A stretch of 64,000 nt of DNA. Origin: Hymenopus coronatus (Eukaryota > Arthropoda > Insecta > Mantodea > Hymenopodidae). Each line of letters begins with the position of its first letter. Position 1 is the first letter of the stretch. The translations under genes and the position numbers were made by a program. The DNA is taken from the NCBI GenBank assembly GCA_030762935.1, contig CM060890.1, positions 66,590,765 through 66,654,764 on the forward strand, written 5' to 3'. Below, one piece after another: positions 1 through 18,704 of the stretch. Under the pieces are notes generated by a model. The model saw only the letters and a list, made by a program, of their open reading frames with translations, did not search any database and was not told where the DNA came from.

Positions 1-534
1 AGCCTATTGGAGTAGAGAATTCTAGGGAAACATGTGTAAGACCCACATTGGCTTTATCTTACTGGCACCGAATGTCATGGTACCCACCTTCCCCTTCATA
101 TTATTGGCACACCAATATGGTGCTAATTCCCTTTAACTTTAACTGGAATTAGTATACTATGAAGCTTAATACTAAATCAAATAAACATATTAATGCTTCG
201 CAGAAACTCTAACTATATAAAACCAACTTAAAAAAAAAATGTTAAGTTGCATTGTCTTAAATAGCAATATAGATATTTGCTGAAACTTTAAAAAAATAAT
301 TTAATTCTACAAATACAATTATTACTAAAATACATGCATTTTATGATTTTTATTTTTTTTGTACACTTACTGAATGTTATCGACTATGTTAGGATGGCTC
401 TAGTTATGTAATTTCTAATGTGTTTGCTTAATTATTGCTCATTTTGTGAGATTTTTTACTTAAACATTGATCCAACATGCTGGCTCTTCTTTACATTGCT
501 ACATGGTTCAAATAGAAATTACTAACTTATTTAC
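1..534 (-). other. RPB2 intron 9, partial; no features seen
   Basis: AT-rich intronic sequence that starts at the GTAAAT donor just below exon 9 and runs off the left edge. The next coding block (expected to start VLNRLTF in this family) is not in the window. I see no repeat family or coding signal here. Confidence 0.7.
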
Positions 535-721
535 CTGTGATACACCAGCCCTAGCCATGTGAGCTTTCTTCTGATCACCCCAATTTCCAGTGGCCAAGGA
601 ATAACGAAGTCCATCAGTTATAATCTTTGTCTTGATTGCAAGCTCTAAGTTGAAATCTTTTCCTTTATCAATGAACTTCTGAGCATACATTCGTACCTCT
701 TTCATTAAATTTTTGAACAAT
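535..721 (-). CDS. POLR2B: RPB2 exon 9
   Basis: 187 nt, entered in phase 2 (first base completes a Gly codon) and left in phase 0. It is bounded by TTTGCAG on the right and GTAAAT on the left. It reads [20 protein letters not shown] and continues to [19 protein letters not shown]. This corresponds to the conserved RPB2 block before VLNRLTFAS, at the lobe/fork boundary. A Met stands in AHMARAG where the family, as I recall it, has Gln. This is the last RPB2 exon in the window. Confidence 0.95.
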
Positions 722-974
722 CTGCAAATAACAGTAACACTAATAACAGCAACATTAAAAACAATTATAATAATGCTGGAATAGGATATGTTCCAATATT
801 AATGATGGGATGTGATCTCCTTTGTAAATATTTGAATAAAGTGGCACTCACATACTTCAGCATTACATAAGGTGGTGTGGTCACCTCCACTTTTCAGACA
901 TACATTTTGAGATTACTTTCATTAAAAGGAAACCTCAAATATAAATCTGGATAGCAGCTAGGTAAAGCTTCTAC

Positions 975-1206
975 TCATCCAATTTGATTATTTTTTTTTC
1001 TGGTACGCTTAATGTTAAAGGATGTTGGTCATATTGGATAATGAATGAAATTGGTGAAATGATGCTTAAATGATCTTGGGGTCCATGGAGCTTAAAATTA
1101 TTTGACATTCTCTTCTCAGGATAAGGGAAAATCCCTATCTTAGCGCAAGATTCAAACTCGTGACCTCTTGAACGTGAGGCAGACATGCTAACACCTCTAG
1201 AATCAG
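975..1206 (-). repeat. tRNA-derived SINE (SINE-C), degenerate
   Basis: On the minus strand, 1205-1140 reads like a tRNA with pol III promoter boxes: GTTAGCATGTCTGCC resembles an A box and GGTCACGAGTTTGAATC a B box. An unrelated tail runs down to about 975. It lies in RPB2 intron 8, sense to the gene. The 3' limit is approximate. It is unlike the SINE-A family elsewhere in the window. Confidence 0.5.
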
Positions 1207-1626
1207 TCTTGATGTAAGCAATAGATTTTGTATCCTTCCCAATTAACCTTGTGTTCATATCGGCTGCAAGGAGCAAATACAAACTAAAGCCAACACACTT
1301 ATTAATGCAACAGAATATGGAGGGTTGTTTTTGATCAATTGAAATTGCTGCATTCCTGCATGTGCAGCGAGGTCAGGCTTTTGTGAGACTAAGAAACCAG
1401 TTACTGTATAGTCTTTATAGCAACAGAACATGTGTGGCTCTCATAATGCATTAGCTAATTAAACCAAATTAGGAAAGCCCTTACTGGTGCATAATATAGT
1501 TGTTCTGCTATTTTGGAAGCATGCGAAAAGCAGAATTTTGTATTGTCAAAACTACAGGATTGGCTCAGTGTTACATAAAAATGGGAAGAGTTGCACATGA
1601 TTAATTCTAAAAGAAACAAACAACAA

Positions 1627-2455
1627 TCTGATGAGTTCCATTTCGCATGACTTTCTCTAGAAACAGATTATCCTTAAAATTTATTGTTCTCTATACTTTG
1701 TGCTAATCAAGATAAACAGATGATACAATGATGAATGGCCTTATTACTTAGTATGTTATAAGTAGAAGAGAAATAAGAGAATACACTAGGCAAAAGCGAC
1801 AGTCAAATATTTTAAAAGCTGCCATTACACAATTTTCATTGATATTGTTCTCTTTCATGACCAAAAGTAAAACAAAAGATGTATGATATGGTTGAGGACT
1901 TCTGTTTGAGAAAAATTTAAGTAGCTTAAAATTGAAACCAGAATATCTCGAAAACGGTTAACTCTTCAAAAAAAATGTACATGACATAAATTGTGTGTTT
2001 TAATGAGATCTACATTTTTGTGTAGTAAGTTTTTGTCTATCTCTAACAGTTTACCAGTTATGTAAAAGTCATTCAGAATGAGAGGACTTCAGGAATTATA
2101 CCCAAGAAATTCAGGATCTACATTTTGTTTCCCATGTAAGTATCTTTAATATTTTAATCAAAATTATTAGTAATTTTTAGAAAATAAAAAATGTTATATG
2201 CAAAGGGTAGTTTAGGGTGGGGGATTTCCCTGAAAAGCTTCGAGTCACATCCACCCGCTCTTCATTTTTGAGTCTCTCTCACACACACATCCACCCACCC
2301 CCACATGCATGCACACATGTCTTTTCCTATTTTTTTGGGTTTATAGGTCCTCAAAACATGCATTTCTAGAGCAATCTTGGTATCAAATTTTGGGTGGAAT
2401 ACAATACCCTATCTGTCTACTATGTACATTGTACATATGTGCTCAAGAAAATAAT
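1627..2455 (+). repeat. R900 repeat, copy a
   Basis: Diverged, nearly full-length copy of the R900 family in the same orientation as the copy at 62742-63605. It starts with GAGTTCCATTTCGCATGACTTTCTCTAG-like sequence and ends near CTACTATGTACATTGTACATATG. It keeps the internal 'gtaagtttttgtctatctct' block and a degraded CA/CCA-rich stretch at 2275-2320. No convincing gene. It lies in RPB2 intron 8. Confidence 0.7.
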
Positions 2456-3539
2456 AATAATAATAAAACATGCAAGCCCACGACCTCATACTATGGAAGG
2501 TCAAGCTCTTCATCTCTCACAGTAATCTAGCTATGCAATGGCTCAAACAACATCCCTCAAAATTGTTAATACCACTATAAACAAAGATTTGAATATGATG
2601 AAATGCCACAAAAGTTGAGTTTATAAATTGTTGCCATGTTACATCTCAGAGTGTCATACCAACGGCAAGAAACTCTACGACTTTAGACGATGAGTATATG
2701 CACCTTAGTGACTAACAACAAATCCCATGAAATTTATTACCAATCATGAGGTGGAAAATATTTTCAAAAAAGTACAAAGAATGCAGAGGAAGTTTCTCAA
2801 AGGGATTTATTGTCAGTGCTGGTTACTGCTACAGTAATAAACTGATAAATTGTATAGTTGTTAAAAATCAAAAATCAATTCTAAGTATTATAAGAATAAA
2901 GTTCTAGCACCAACTGAAATTCCGGCTCTCTATGGAAGAGACAAAAATAAAGTCCAGTCACACTTTTGGTTCATTTATCACATTCTTGCACAGAATGGAG
3001 CAAGAAACCTGGACATGCTATTCTATTCAGCAACATTGCAATAAAATCTCCTGAGTCCTCTCTGATGGATTTTTACACCTTTTTGAAAAGAGTATTGGGA
3101 AGTTGGCAACCTCGAATATAGATGGGTCTTTGAAAAGTTGTAAAGTAGAATGGGAACTTCTGAACATGATGCACTATGCAAGAGCCTTCTGTAATAGAAA
3201 TTGTTCAGTTGAAGAGACAATAAATATATGACTAATGGTGAAGAAAATTTTCAACAAAGTCAAATTTATTATTAGAGGTCGGAAAACAAACTTCATATAT
3301 GGGTCTCCAACATACAACATCCCCTCTAACCATAATTATATCACTTTATTTCTCTTCGCACACCTCAATTATTTTTTTATTTGTGATAAAAGTCATACCA
3401 CTTGGACAGATATTCAGCTCAGGCTCTTAGCTCATCCTACCCATCCATATAACTATATCTATGCACATTTCAGCTCCCTATAACTATCAAAACCATTTAT
3501 AGCTACCAGAAAATTACGTTAACTCTAAATTCCCTTAGT
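2456..3539. other. RPB2 intron 8 stretch, nothing recognised
   Basis: AT-rich sequence with a short (AAT)n run near 2452-2465. The short open frames here have no recognisable domain or splice context. No repeat family could be assigned. Confidence 0.5.
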
Positions 3540-4330
3540 TATTGACCAGCATTTTTTTTTTTTTTTATTTTCTTAACTTTAAAAACTGACCTAGCTTCTG
3601 CCATCCTTTCTATAAATCCCTCTTAATGCTGTTCTCCTATTCACCTTATCCTAATTCTGTTCCAGGAATTCTTTTCACCATAGATCCATTCCTTGGCATT
3701 CAAATACTATATGCTCTAAATTTTCCTTTCCGTAACAAATGAAACATTGAGTCTTTGGGATGCCTTTTCTTATCCCTCAATCTGCAAATACCAGTTCTTA
3801 ACCATACTATAGGTATTCTCTCCCTTTGTTTATTATTTACCTTATCAGCATGTCTCCTTTTTGCACATTTCCTTCATTGATATTATATAATATACAGCAA
3901 CTTTTTTCCCATTATTCCACCAAAAGGTTTTTGGATTTCATGGCTTCAAATCTTTTCCTTTTTATTTTCCAAAATTTATGATTATTTCCTCTCTCCCTTC
4001 AGTATTCCCCCATTTCATTAATGTCCAGGTTCATTCAGATGTTACTAGTCCATCTTAACGCTCTTTTCCTGATACTACATTTACTGCCTTAATAAATTAT
4101 CTAAATACAGGATCTTTAATCAATATTTCAGTGCTCTTTCTATAATCAAACCCTACCTTGGCATTCTTTCCATATCCATCTATGCTATTTCTATTGCTAC
4201 TGTGCTTGGTAAGCAAAATACTTCCCTGCTAAACATCTTATGGACCATTATCAATGGGTTCCCTCCTCCAACCAGTCCCCATAAATTCTATAGAGCATTT
4301 GTGATTCTGCCAACATATACATTTTTTCTA
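3540..4330 (-). pseudogene. Old LINE 3' fragment (zinc-knuckle end)
   Basis: The plus strand is strongly C/T-rich. Read on the minus strand, the region around 3770-3690 gives a cysteine/histidine pattern, CFICYGKENLEHIVFEC. This is typical of the C-terminal zinc knuckle of non-LTR retrotransposon ORF2 proteins. Upstream on the same strand the frame is broken by many stops and shifts. It resembles the block at 58261-59990, so the two may be copies of one old LINE family. It lies sense to RPB2 in intron 8. Confidence 0.5.
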
Positions 4331-4502
4331 ACCATTTAACTCTAATGTTTGGTACTCTGTACTTACAACTTCTAACATGGCTCCTTTTCCTTTTGTTAGC
4401 ATTAACCTAAATAAAACGCAATACCTTACGAAAGATGGGTAGATTAAAAAGCATGCTTCTCACAAAACTTAGATAAGGTACAAACAATTTTCTGCTTAAT
4501 TA

Positions 4503-4661
4503 AGAGTAAAAACAAAGCATCACACTCAAACTTCACTAGTTGAAATCAGTAACTTACTTTGAACATGTTTCAACAGCTACTGCCACCATCTTTAGCAGAG
4601 ATTTACTGATGAACTCGTGGTAGAGGCCTTGAAGTTTGAGTGTAATGCTGTGTTTTTACCC
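4503..4661. mobile_element. MITE with about 30-bp inverted termini and TA flanks
   Basis: Left end (AGAG)TAAAAACAAAGCATCACAC and right end, read in reverse, (GGG)TAAAAACACAGCATTACAC continue as imperfect inverted repeats of about 32 bp, ending in ACTCAAACTTCA on both sides. The 159-bp unit has no coding capacity and is flanked by TA at 4501-4502 and 4662-4663. This fits a Tc1/mariner-type non-autonomous element. It lies in RPB2 intron 8. Confidence 0.6.
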
Positions 4662-4663
4662 TA

Positions 4664-6267
<1,604 letters not shown>

Positions 6268-6984
6268 TTAGGCTAATAAGATAGCTTGCCAACCTTACTT
6301 CTTATGTAACATGAATACATGCAAACTAATTTTTCAGTATGCCAAATCATTTTTATATCAATTAAAACATAAGTTCTTATTACTGAATACATTTACACTT
6401 TATATAACACTGACAATGATTGCATCATATGAAAATAACAGTATTTCTTAAGCTGCTTTTCTGTACATTCATCTTTTGCTCATTTTCATTTAAACATTCT
6501 TCTGGAGCGAGTTTTTGTCGCATTATTTGACGTGCACCAATGATTCAGAAATTCATAAAAATAAAAGAAAACTTTTGTGTACTTCTTAAATGATACATAT
6601 ATGAATAATAATTATGCATTTAATTTCAATCTAGAAAACAGAAAATAAAAGATTAATGAGGGCACATAAGTATTCCTTAACTATCAAACTAAATTATTTA
6701 TATTTATAATTAAAATATATTAAAAAATAAATATTAAATAATTTATAGAAGTATCACACAAATAAAAAGAATCCTTCACAACATCAGTACCATATTCATT
6801 AATAATGGACAGGAAATTTGCATTTTTCACCAAAAAATTTAAGCAAAGCTACAAAATTTACATATAGCTTTTGTAGAATTTTCCTCTTTTCATGATTGAG
6901 GTTTAATACCATAATTATTCATCTAAGTATCATTTCTGTATGCAAGAGGCACATAAAATGTTCTCTTTCATTTTTATTAATTTT

Positions 6985-7092
6985 TTTATTTGTTCTGATG
7001 ATGCATTGACAATGAAGAAACGTGTACCAGAAATATATCAAATAAAAAGAAGTATTTTAGACAGTGGAACACCATAATTAAATTTAAATGTA
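6985..7092 (+). mobile_element. Penelope-like element 3' end with hammerhead-like motif
   Basis: CTGATGA at 6995-7001 is followed by a small hairpin (CATT/AATG) and GAAAC at 7017-7021. This is the core order of a hammerhead ribozyme, a motif reported in Penelope-like elements. The next bases run into AAATATATCAAATAAAAAG-type tail sequence. It adjoins two oppositely oriented PLE pieces at 7094-8062. Stem II is imperfect, so activity is doubtful. Confidence 0.45.
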
Positions 7093-7093
7093 A

Positions 7094-7560
7094 TGAGTCA
7101 CCTTTTTACACTTTTTGCTCCAACTTTGCCTTCATTTGGGAAGACCAGTTTCAGGATACTTTAACCGTATCTTCAGTTCCAGGGATGATTGATGCTATAT
7201 GCAGCCTAGTGTAGTATTGCCCTCTACTCTTGTCAATAGGATGACGTCATCAATGGCGGGGACTCAAAATTCATATGAGTATCTTTTTCTTTGGTGATGA
7301 AGATATTTTCCCAAATTTGTAGTTCCAAAGGTTTCTTTACACATTTAATTAACTCTATTTCTTCCTTTATGTTATGGTTTTCAGACCAAAAATGATGTGC
7401 TACTGCAGATTTGTCTACATGCTTTACCTAATGCTTCTCAAGTGTTCTTTCATCCTATTTCCAAATTTTGTTTTGTTTTTCCAATATAAATCTTATTGCA
7501 GTCTTGGCAGTTCATTTTATAAATTCCTAGTGTTTGGTATGGTATCTTTCAAAGTATGAT
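7094..7560 (-). pseudogene. Penelope-like element, GIY-YIG region
   Basis: The minus strand gives, with frame breaks, a CNKIYIGKTKQNLE stretch. This is the YIG half of a GIY-YIG nuclease as found at the C-terminus of PLE proteins. Further on is ENHNIKEEIELIKCVKKPLELQIWE, with stops. The homologous intact-frame stretch is at 22651-23079 (IKLLKCVNNLAALTVSWN). The low-coordinate end has an inverted-repeat partner at about 8036-8062. It is a broken relic in RPB2 intron 7. Confidence 0.55.
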
Positions 7561-7763
7561 TCAATAAGTTCCAGATATTATATCTATTTTGAGGGGGCCC
7601 TTCTTAGATTTGAAAATCATGAGAACTGATACAAGCTTAAAATTTGGCACATACAGAAAAGCAACACATGTTGACAGTTACATAAAACAGAACCAGTTCA
7701 ACTTATCAACAATATCAACTTGCCATCTTTCATACTCTAGTTCATAGGCTTATCAATGTCCCT

Positions 7764-8062
7764 TTGAATAAAACAGAATACCAAAAAGAATACACATACA
7801 TTCATCAGGTTGCCAAACTGAACAATTACAATACTAACATCATAGACAGATTGATCTACAGACACAAAATAAATAAAAGACTACATGAAATCACCACTCT
7901 GGAAAAATTGGATAAACCATCAGAAAAATTTTGCAAATTTACTTTTCTCCCAAAAGTGTTCTGGAAATTCAAAAGGATTTTTAAAGACTTTAATATAAAA
8001 CTGGCCCCTCAAAATATATATAATATCCGGAACTTAAAGGTGACTCATTACATTTAAATTTG
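7764..8062 (+). pseudogene. Penelope-like element fragment upstream of GIY-YIG
   Basis: An open stretch of 97 codons contains YNTNIIDRLIYRHKINKR and KFTFLPKVFWKFKRIFKDFN. It matches the linker between reverse transcriptase and GIY-YIG in PLEs; a cognate at 24055-24265 (minus) reads NGFNPDIIDQKIEKHKEK. It is inverted relative to 7094-7560. The block ends GGTGACTCATTACATTTAAATT, the inverse of 7081-7105, so the pair is bounded by inverted repeats of about 25 bp. Only the linker is present, with no catalytic domain. Confidence 0.5.
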
Positions 8063-10166
<2,104 letters not shown>

Positions 10167-10332
10167 CTATAAGAAAAAAAGTCACAGTCATTATTTCCTT
10201 TGAAGAATAAATCATATAGGTTAATGCATGTATTATACAAAACTGCTTGTGTTTAAGTACAAAAATGCAAGCTGTTCCACTAAATAGCTAATGAGAAAAG
10301 AACCACAACCAAGGAGAAATACCTCCATAAGG

Positions 10333-10640
10333 TAGATATTTGTGTGAATTTGGAGCTATGAGTTGATGTAATGACACAAATTGCTTATTTAAAAACAGGA
10401 AATAATTTAAAAAAAGATAACTGAAGTCAAAGAATCTTGAGACAGAGGAATAGGGAACAGAAGCATATAATGACTAATTATTTCACCTGTTTATTAACAG
10501 AAATGCTTTTACTAGACTTGTAAGTCAAAATCCATAAACTTGGGGCTATGAAGCAAAGAACAAATTAGAACTATGAGCTGATGTAGTGTCACAACTTAGT
10601 TCCTGTGAATTAATATGCAAAGATAATTGAAGTTTTGTCA
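10333..10640. repeat. Imperfect direct duplication in RPB2 intron 6
   Basis: Two similar units about 230 bp apart. TTTGGAGCTATGAGTTGATGTAATGACAC at about 10348 resembles TTAGAACTATGAGCTGATGTAGTGTCAC at about 10565. Both are followed by an AGATAAnTGAAGT-type segment. They are diverged, so this is an old local duplication or two copies of an unknown repeat. Confidence 0.4.
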
Positions 10641-11392
10641 TAAATGTTTCTTGTTATATTAATATTTGAGTTACTTCATTGTTATTAGCTTAAATTGCTA
10701 CATATTACTACTTCACTAATTTATTTTATTAAATTTTATAGTCAGGAGAGCTTATCATTTCTTATGAGCATACTTTTTGGGCTTTCTGACATGTAAGATG
10801 AAAATATGAGAAGTATATGACAAGTAATAAGTTTAGAAAAAAAATTGCTGTAGCAGACTATTTTCGTTTCTTCTTGGAATTGAAGGGCTTGTTTCCAAAG
10901 TGACTTTTCTCCATGAAATCACATTTTTCACAAAAGACAAATTTCATATAATTCCTTGTCGTATTAAGGTAGAAGCCTAATTTTTGGTCTGTGCAATTCT
11001 GTAATACTTGCAAATGTATCTGTATATGCAAAAAGATCATAGAGTCATAGGAACTGGGATTACATGACAGGCAGGTAATTCATTTTGGCAGTAAACTATA
11101 GCTTTATATAGATATCCACTGCAATATGAAGAAGTTGATATGTATTATTGATAAAATAAAAGTGCTATAGCTGTCAGTCTTATGTTTATTATCATTCAAA
11201 CACCATAACATCTACATGGTAAACCAAAAATGCTCGCTTAATACCATACAGATGAGATAATTGATTAAATGTTTAAACTTCACACACTATAAAGATAGCC
11301 AATACCAAACTTCTTTTTCGAACTGGAAATAACATACTATCTAATAATTAATTGTAATTCCTAATTGTAACCTGTAATTTGAATAAAAACTA
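10641..11392. other. RPB2 intron 6 stretch, nothing recognised
   Basis: AT-rich intron sequence between the duplicated unit and the MITE at 11393. I saw no coding, RNA or repeat signal. Confidence 0.5.
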
Positions 11393-11529
11393 AAAGAATT
11401 TGAGTCGGTTTTTGTAACACAAACAAGAGTCGGAATTAAGGGTTGAAAATGGGAACTGTTACCCGAAACCGTTCCCCAGTAAGTAAAAATAAGTGATGTT
11501 TGTGTTACAAAAACTGACTCAAATTCTTT
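11393..11529. mobile_element. 137-bp MITE with about 32-bp inverted termini
   Basis: Left terminus AAAGAATTTGAGTCGGTTTT continues TGTAACACAAACA; the right terminus is its inverse with one mismatch (CGG versus CAG) over about 32 bp. The element is flanked by TA on both sides (11391-11392 and 11530-11531). The roughly 70-bp core holds no gene. This is a classic short mariner-type MITE, able to fold into a hairpin. Confidence 0.7.
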
Positions 11530-11531
11530 TA

Positions 11532-12433
11532 TTTTTTATTTAATCACATCATTGTCACAAGCTTTTATGCATATTTGCAAGTTTTGACTTTGTATACTTA
11601 AATTATTTAAGTTTTCAGTTTATAAACCTTAAAAATAAACAAAATTAATATAACAGCCAATTCAATCATTTTACTATCACTAGATATAATTGTATGGGCC
11701 TAAGCATCACTGTTATCATCACTGACTTCCACATGACTGCAAGAAAATACCTGCTTATAAAATGACATTACTGGATGATTATCAGTGATACTTAGTTTTT
11801 TTATAAGTAACTTGAAGCATTTCTATTGGCTATGAGGAAATGAGATGTTTTGGAAATAAACACACCTGGGATATGTGTCACATCGGAAATAGCATCAACT
11901 TTCAAAGGCTCCATTTACATCGTTTTGAACCATTAATACAAATTACACCTTTGCAAAAGGTATTCATAATGCTCTGGTATGCTTAGCTCCAAATCTTTTA
12001 AAAGTGGAGATATGTCACTTTGGAAATAAGCCCTTCAATTATGAGTGGATCAGAGGTATAGAATAGTATATTTTAATATAAACTATAAAATACAATATTT
12101 ATACATATGAAAGTAATTGCTTACAACCCAAGCTTTAAAGAAAGATTTGAGTAGGCAGAGTATATTATCAATTGTGTTTCATGAATCTTAATTACCATTT
12201 CTGGATTAAAAAGCTGTGGAGCAAAATAGCTTAATCAATAAAGAAGCACTAAAACATTTGCCACATTACATTTCAGTTGTATTATTTTATCAAAAAAGTA
12301 TATCTTTAAACTCCAAAGCCAAGAAGGCATATTATATAATAGTATTTTTAAAAAGCTTTTTATCTGTCCATACTGACAGAGGAAATTCAGCTTTTCATAA
12401 CTGAAAAGGTGTTCCTTTAATGAAATCTTAATA
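11532..12433. other. RPB2 intron 6 stretch, nothing recognised
   Basis: AT-rich sequence between two transposons. No repeat family or coding domain was recognised. Confidence 0.5.
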
Positions 12434-13856
12434 AGGGGTCATCAAGAACTTCCTCCGTATCTTGCTGCTGGCCACCACTCGATAAAAGGTTGGCATCCGT
12501 AGGTTTATCGCATTCAATTCCAATGGGATGTTATGATTATCGATGTTATCAGTGGCTGCGAGCACATGAGTTGTTTATTGTACTGATTAGTATGGTCTAA
12601 TATGCTGCGAGTTCTGACATGTGCCTGAAGCGAAATCAATGTATTCTGCAGAGGAACATGTTTTTCTAGTGGAAAACGTTTTTAATGAACATGGAAATTA
12701 TACTAAGTGAAACAAAATTTTGTTGTCAGGTTACCGAACTCAAAACTACCGCACCGAGATACTGAACGTCATTTAATTAATAAATTTCAGGAGTCAGGTT
12801 CCGTGCATGATGCTGTTAGAAGTGGAAGACCCTGTGTGCTAACAGAAGAAAACTAACGGATATATCGGATAGAATGCTTAAAAGTCCACAGGAATCAATA
12901 AACACATTGGCCCAAGAATGTGATATTTCTTACGTTCCGTATACAAAGCAGTCAAAAAAGAACTAGGTGACTAGGTTTGTATCCATATAAGGTATCAATT
13001 GTCCAAGAATTAAAACCACAGATCATGGGAAAATAGTTCAGTATTGTAAATGGTTTCAGAGGTTTATTTTGCACCATGGAATTGACGTGTTAGATAGGAC
13101 ATTTTTTACAGATGAAGCTTGGTTCCACTTATCACGATGCGTAAATTCACAAAATATGTGAGTATGGTCTACCGAAAATTTTAATGCAATTCAAGAAATC
13201 CCTTTATATTCAGAGAAAATTGGTGTATTGTGTGTGATCTCTTGCTCTCAAATTATCGGGCCAATTTTTTTCCATAACTCAATTAATTCAGATGTTTATT
13301 GCTCGGATATTCTTTTTCCATTTATTTCACAGCTAAATGAAGATGAAGTGAACATTGCATTTTTTCAACAAGATAACGCCAACTGCTCATAGATCACATA
13401 AATCCATGGGACTATTAGTGGAATTTTTTGGGGAAAGACTAATTTCTAAAGGTCTGTGGCCTCTGTGGTCTCCTGATCTTACCCCTCCGGATTATTTTCT
13501 TTGGGGAGCCGCTAAAGCTTCGGTCTAAAAGGACAATCCAAAAACAATCGATGAGCTGAAAATGGCAATAGAAGATTACATAACATCTGAAACAAAGGAG
13601 ACAGTGTTCGAAAATAAATTAAAACGTGTGAATTTGTGTCTTCAAGAAAATGGTAAACAGGCTTCTTTAAACAGGCTCTTGCATATTATTTTTCTACATT
13701 ACCTTTCATGCATAAATATAGTGAACCTAGCAGTTTTCTTAACCAGGGAAATGTTTTCACCATATGCTTGCGCCAGCCAGTGCTGCCACCAGAATTCCTG
13801 ACTCTAGGGGAATCTTGGTTACATGGGAGGTGCGGAGCGACTTCTTGATGACCCAT
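12434..13856 (+). mobile_element. Tc1/mariner-superfamily transposon, dead copy
   Basis: 1,423 bp with imperfect terminal inverted repeats: GGGGTCATCAAGAACTTCC on the left and TGGGTCATCAAGAAGTCGC when the right end is reversed. Both abut TA. Inside, in several frames, lie transposase remnants: FTDEAWFHLS, FFQQDNA-like, then HRSHKSMGLLVEFFGERLIS and SPDLTPPDYFLWGAAKASV. These are the acidic-triad blocks of an IS630/Tc1/mariner transposase. Many stops and shifts make it a pseudogene. It lies antisense to RPB2 in intron 6. Confidence 0.8.
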
Positions 13857-18265
<4,409 letters not shown>

Positions 18266-18704
18266 CTACTTCAATACTTTTGTGTTAATGGCAAATTTAA
18301 CTTGCCAAAGGCATATCCATATAATTTTCAGAATAACACAACCTTTGGAAAATGCTGAAAACAAGTATATGATTGTATGTCTTGAGTTTTGAGGCAAAAT
18401 TAGTGATCTATCACATTTTTAATTATGCAGACTCAACAGGGCCAAGCAACATGCTATGTTGCAATGGAAATGTGTCCTACAGAGATGAGGCATAATATTA
18501 ATATGAATGAATGATTCAACACTCAAAGTTACATAATTGAATTACATACATTTTAATCTACATAACACTTAGAAAACTAGTAAAACAAACCTGCTCCAAT
18601 CAAGAAACCCTTGCCATTTTGAAAAGTCACTGGCTTTATTCTGCATATACCAGAAAATAGTAGATAGAGCATGTTACCACTAGAACTATCTACTATACAA
18701 GGGT

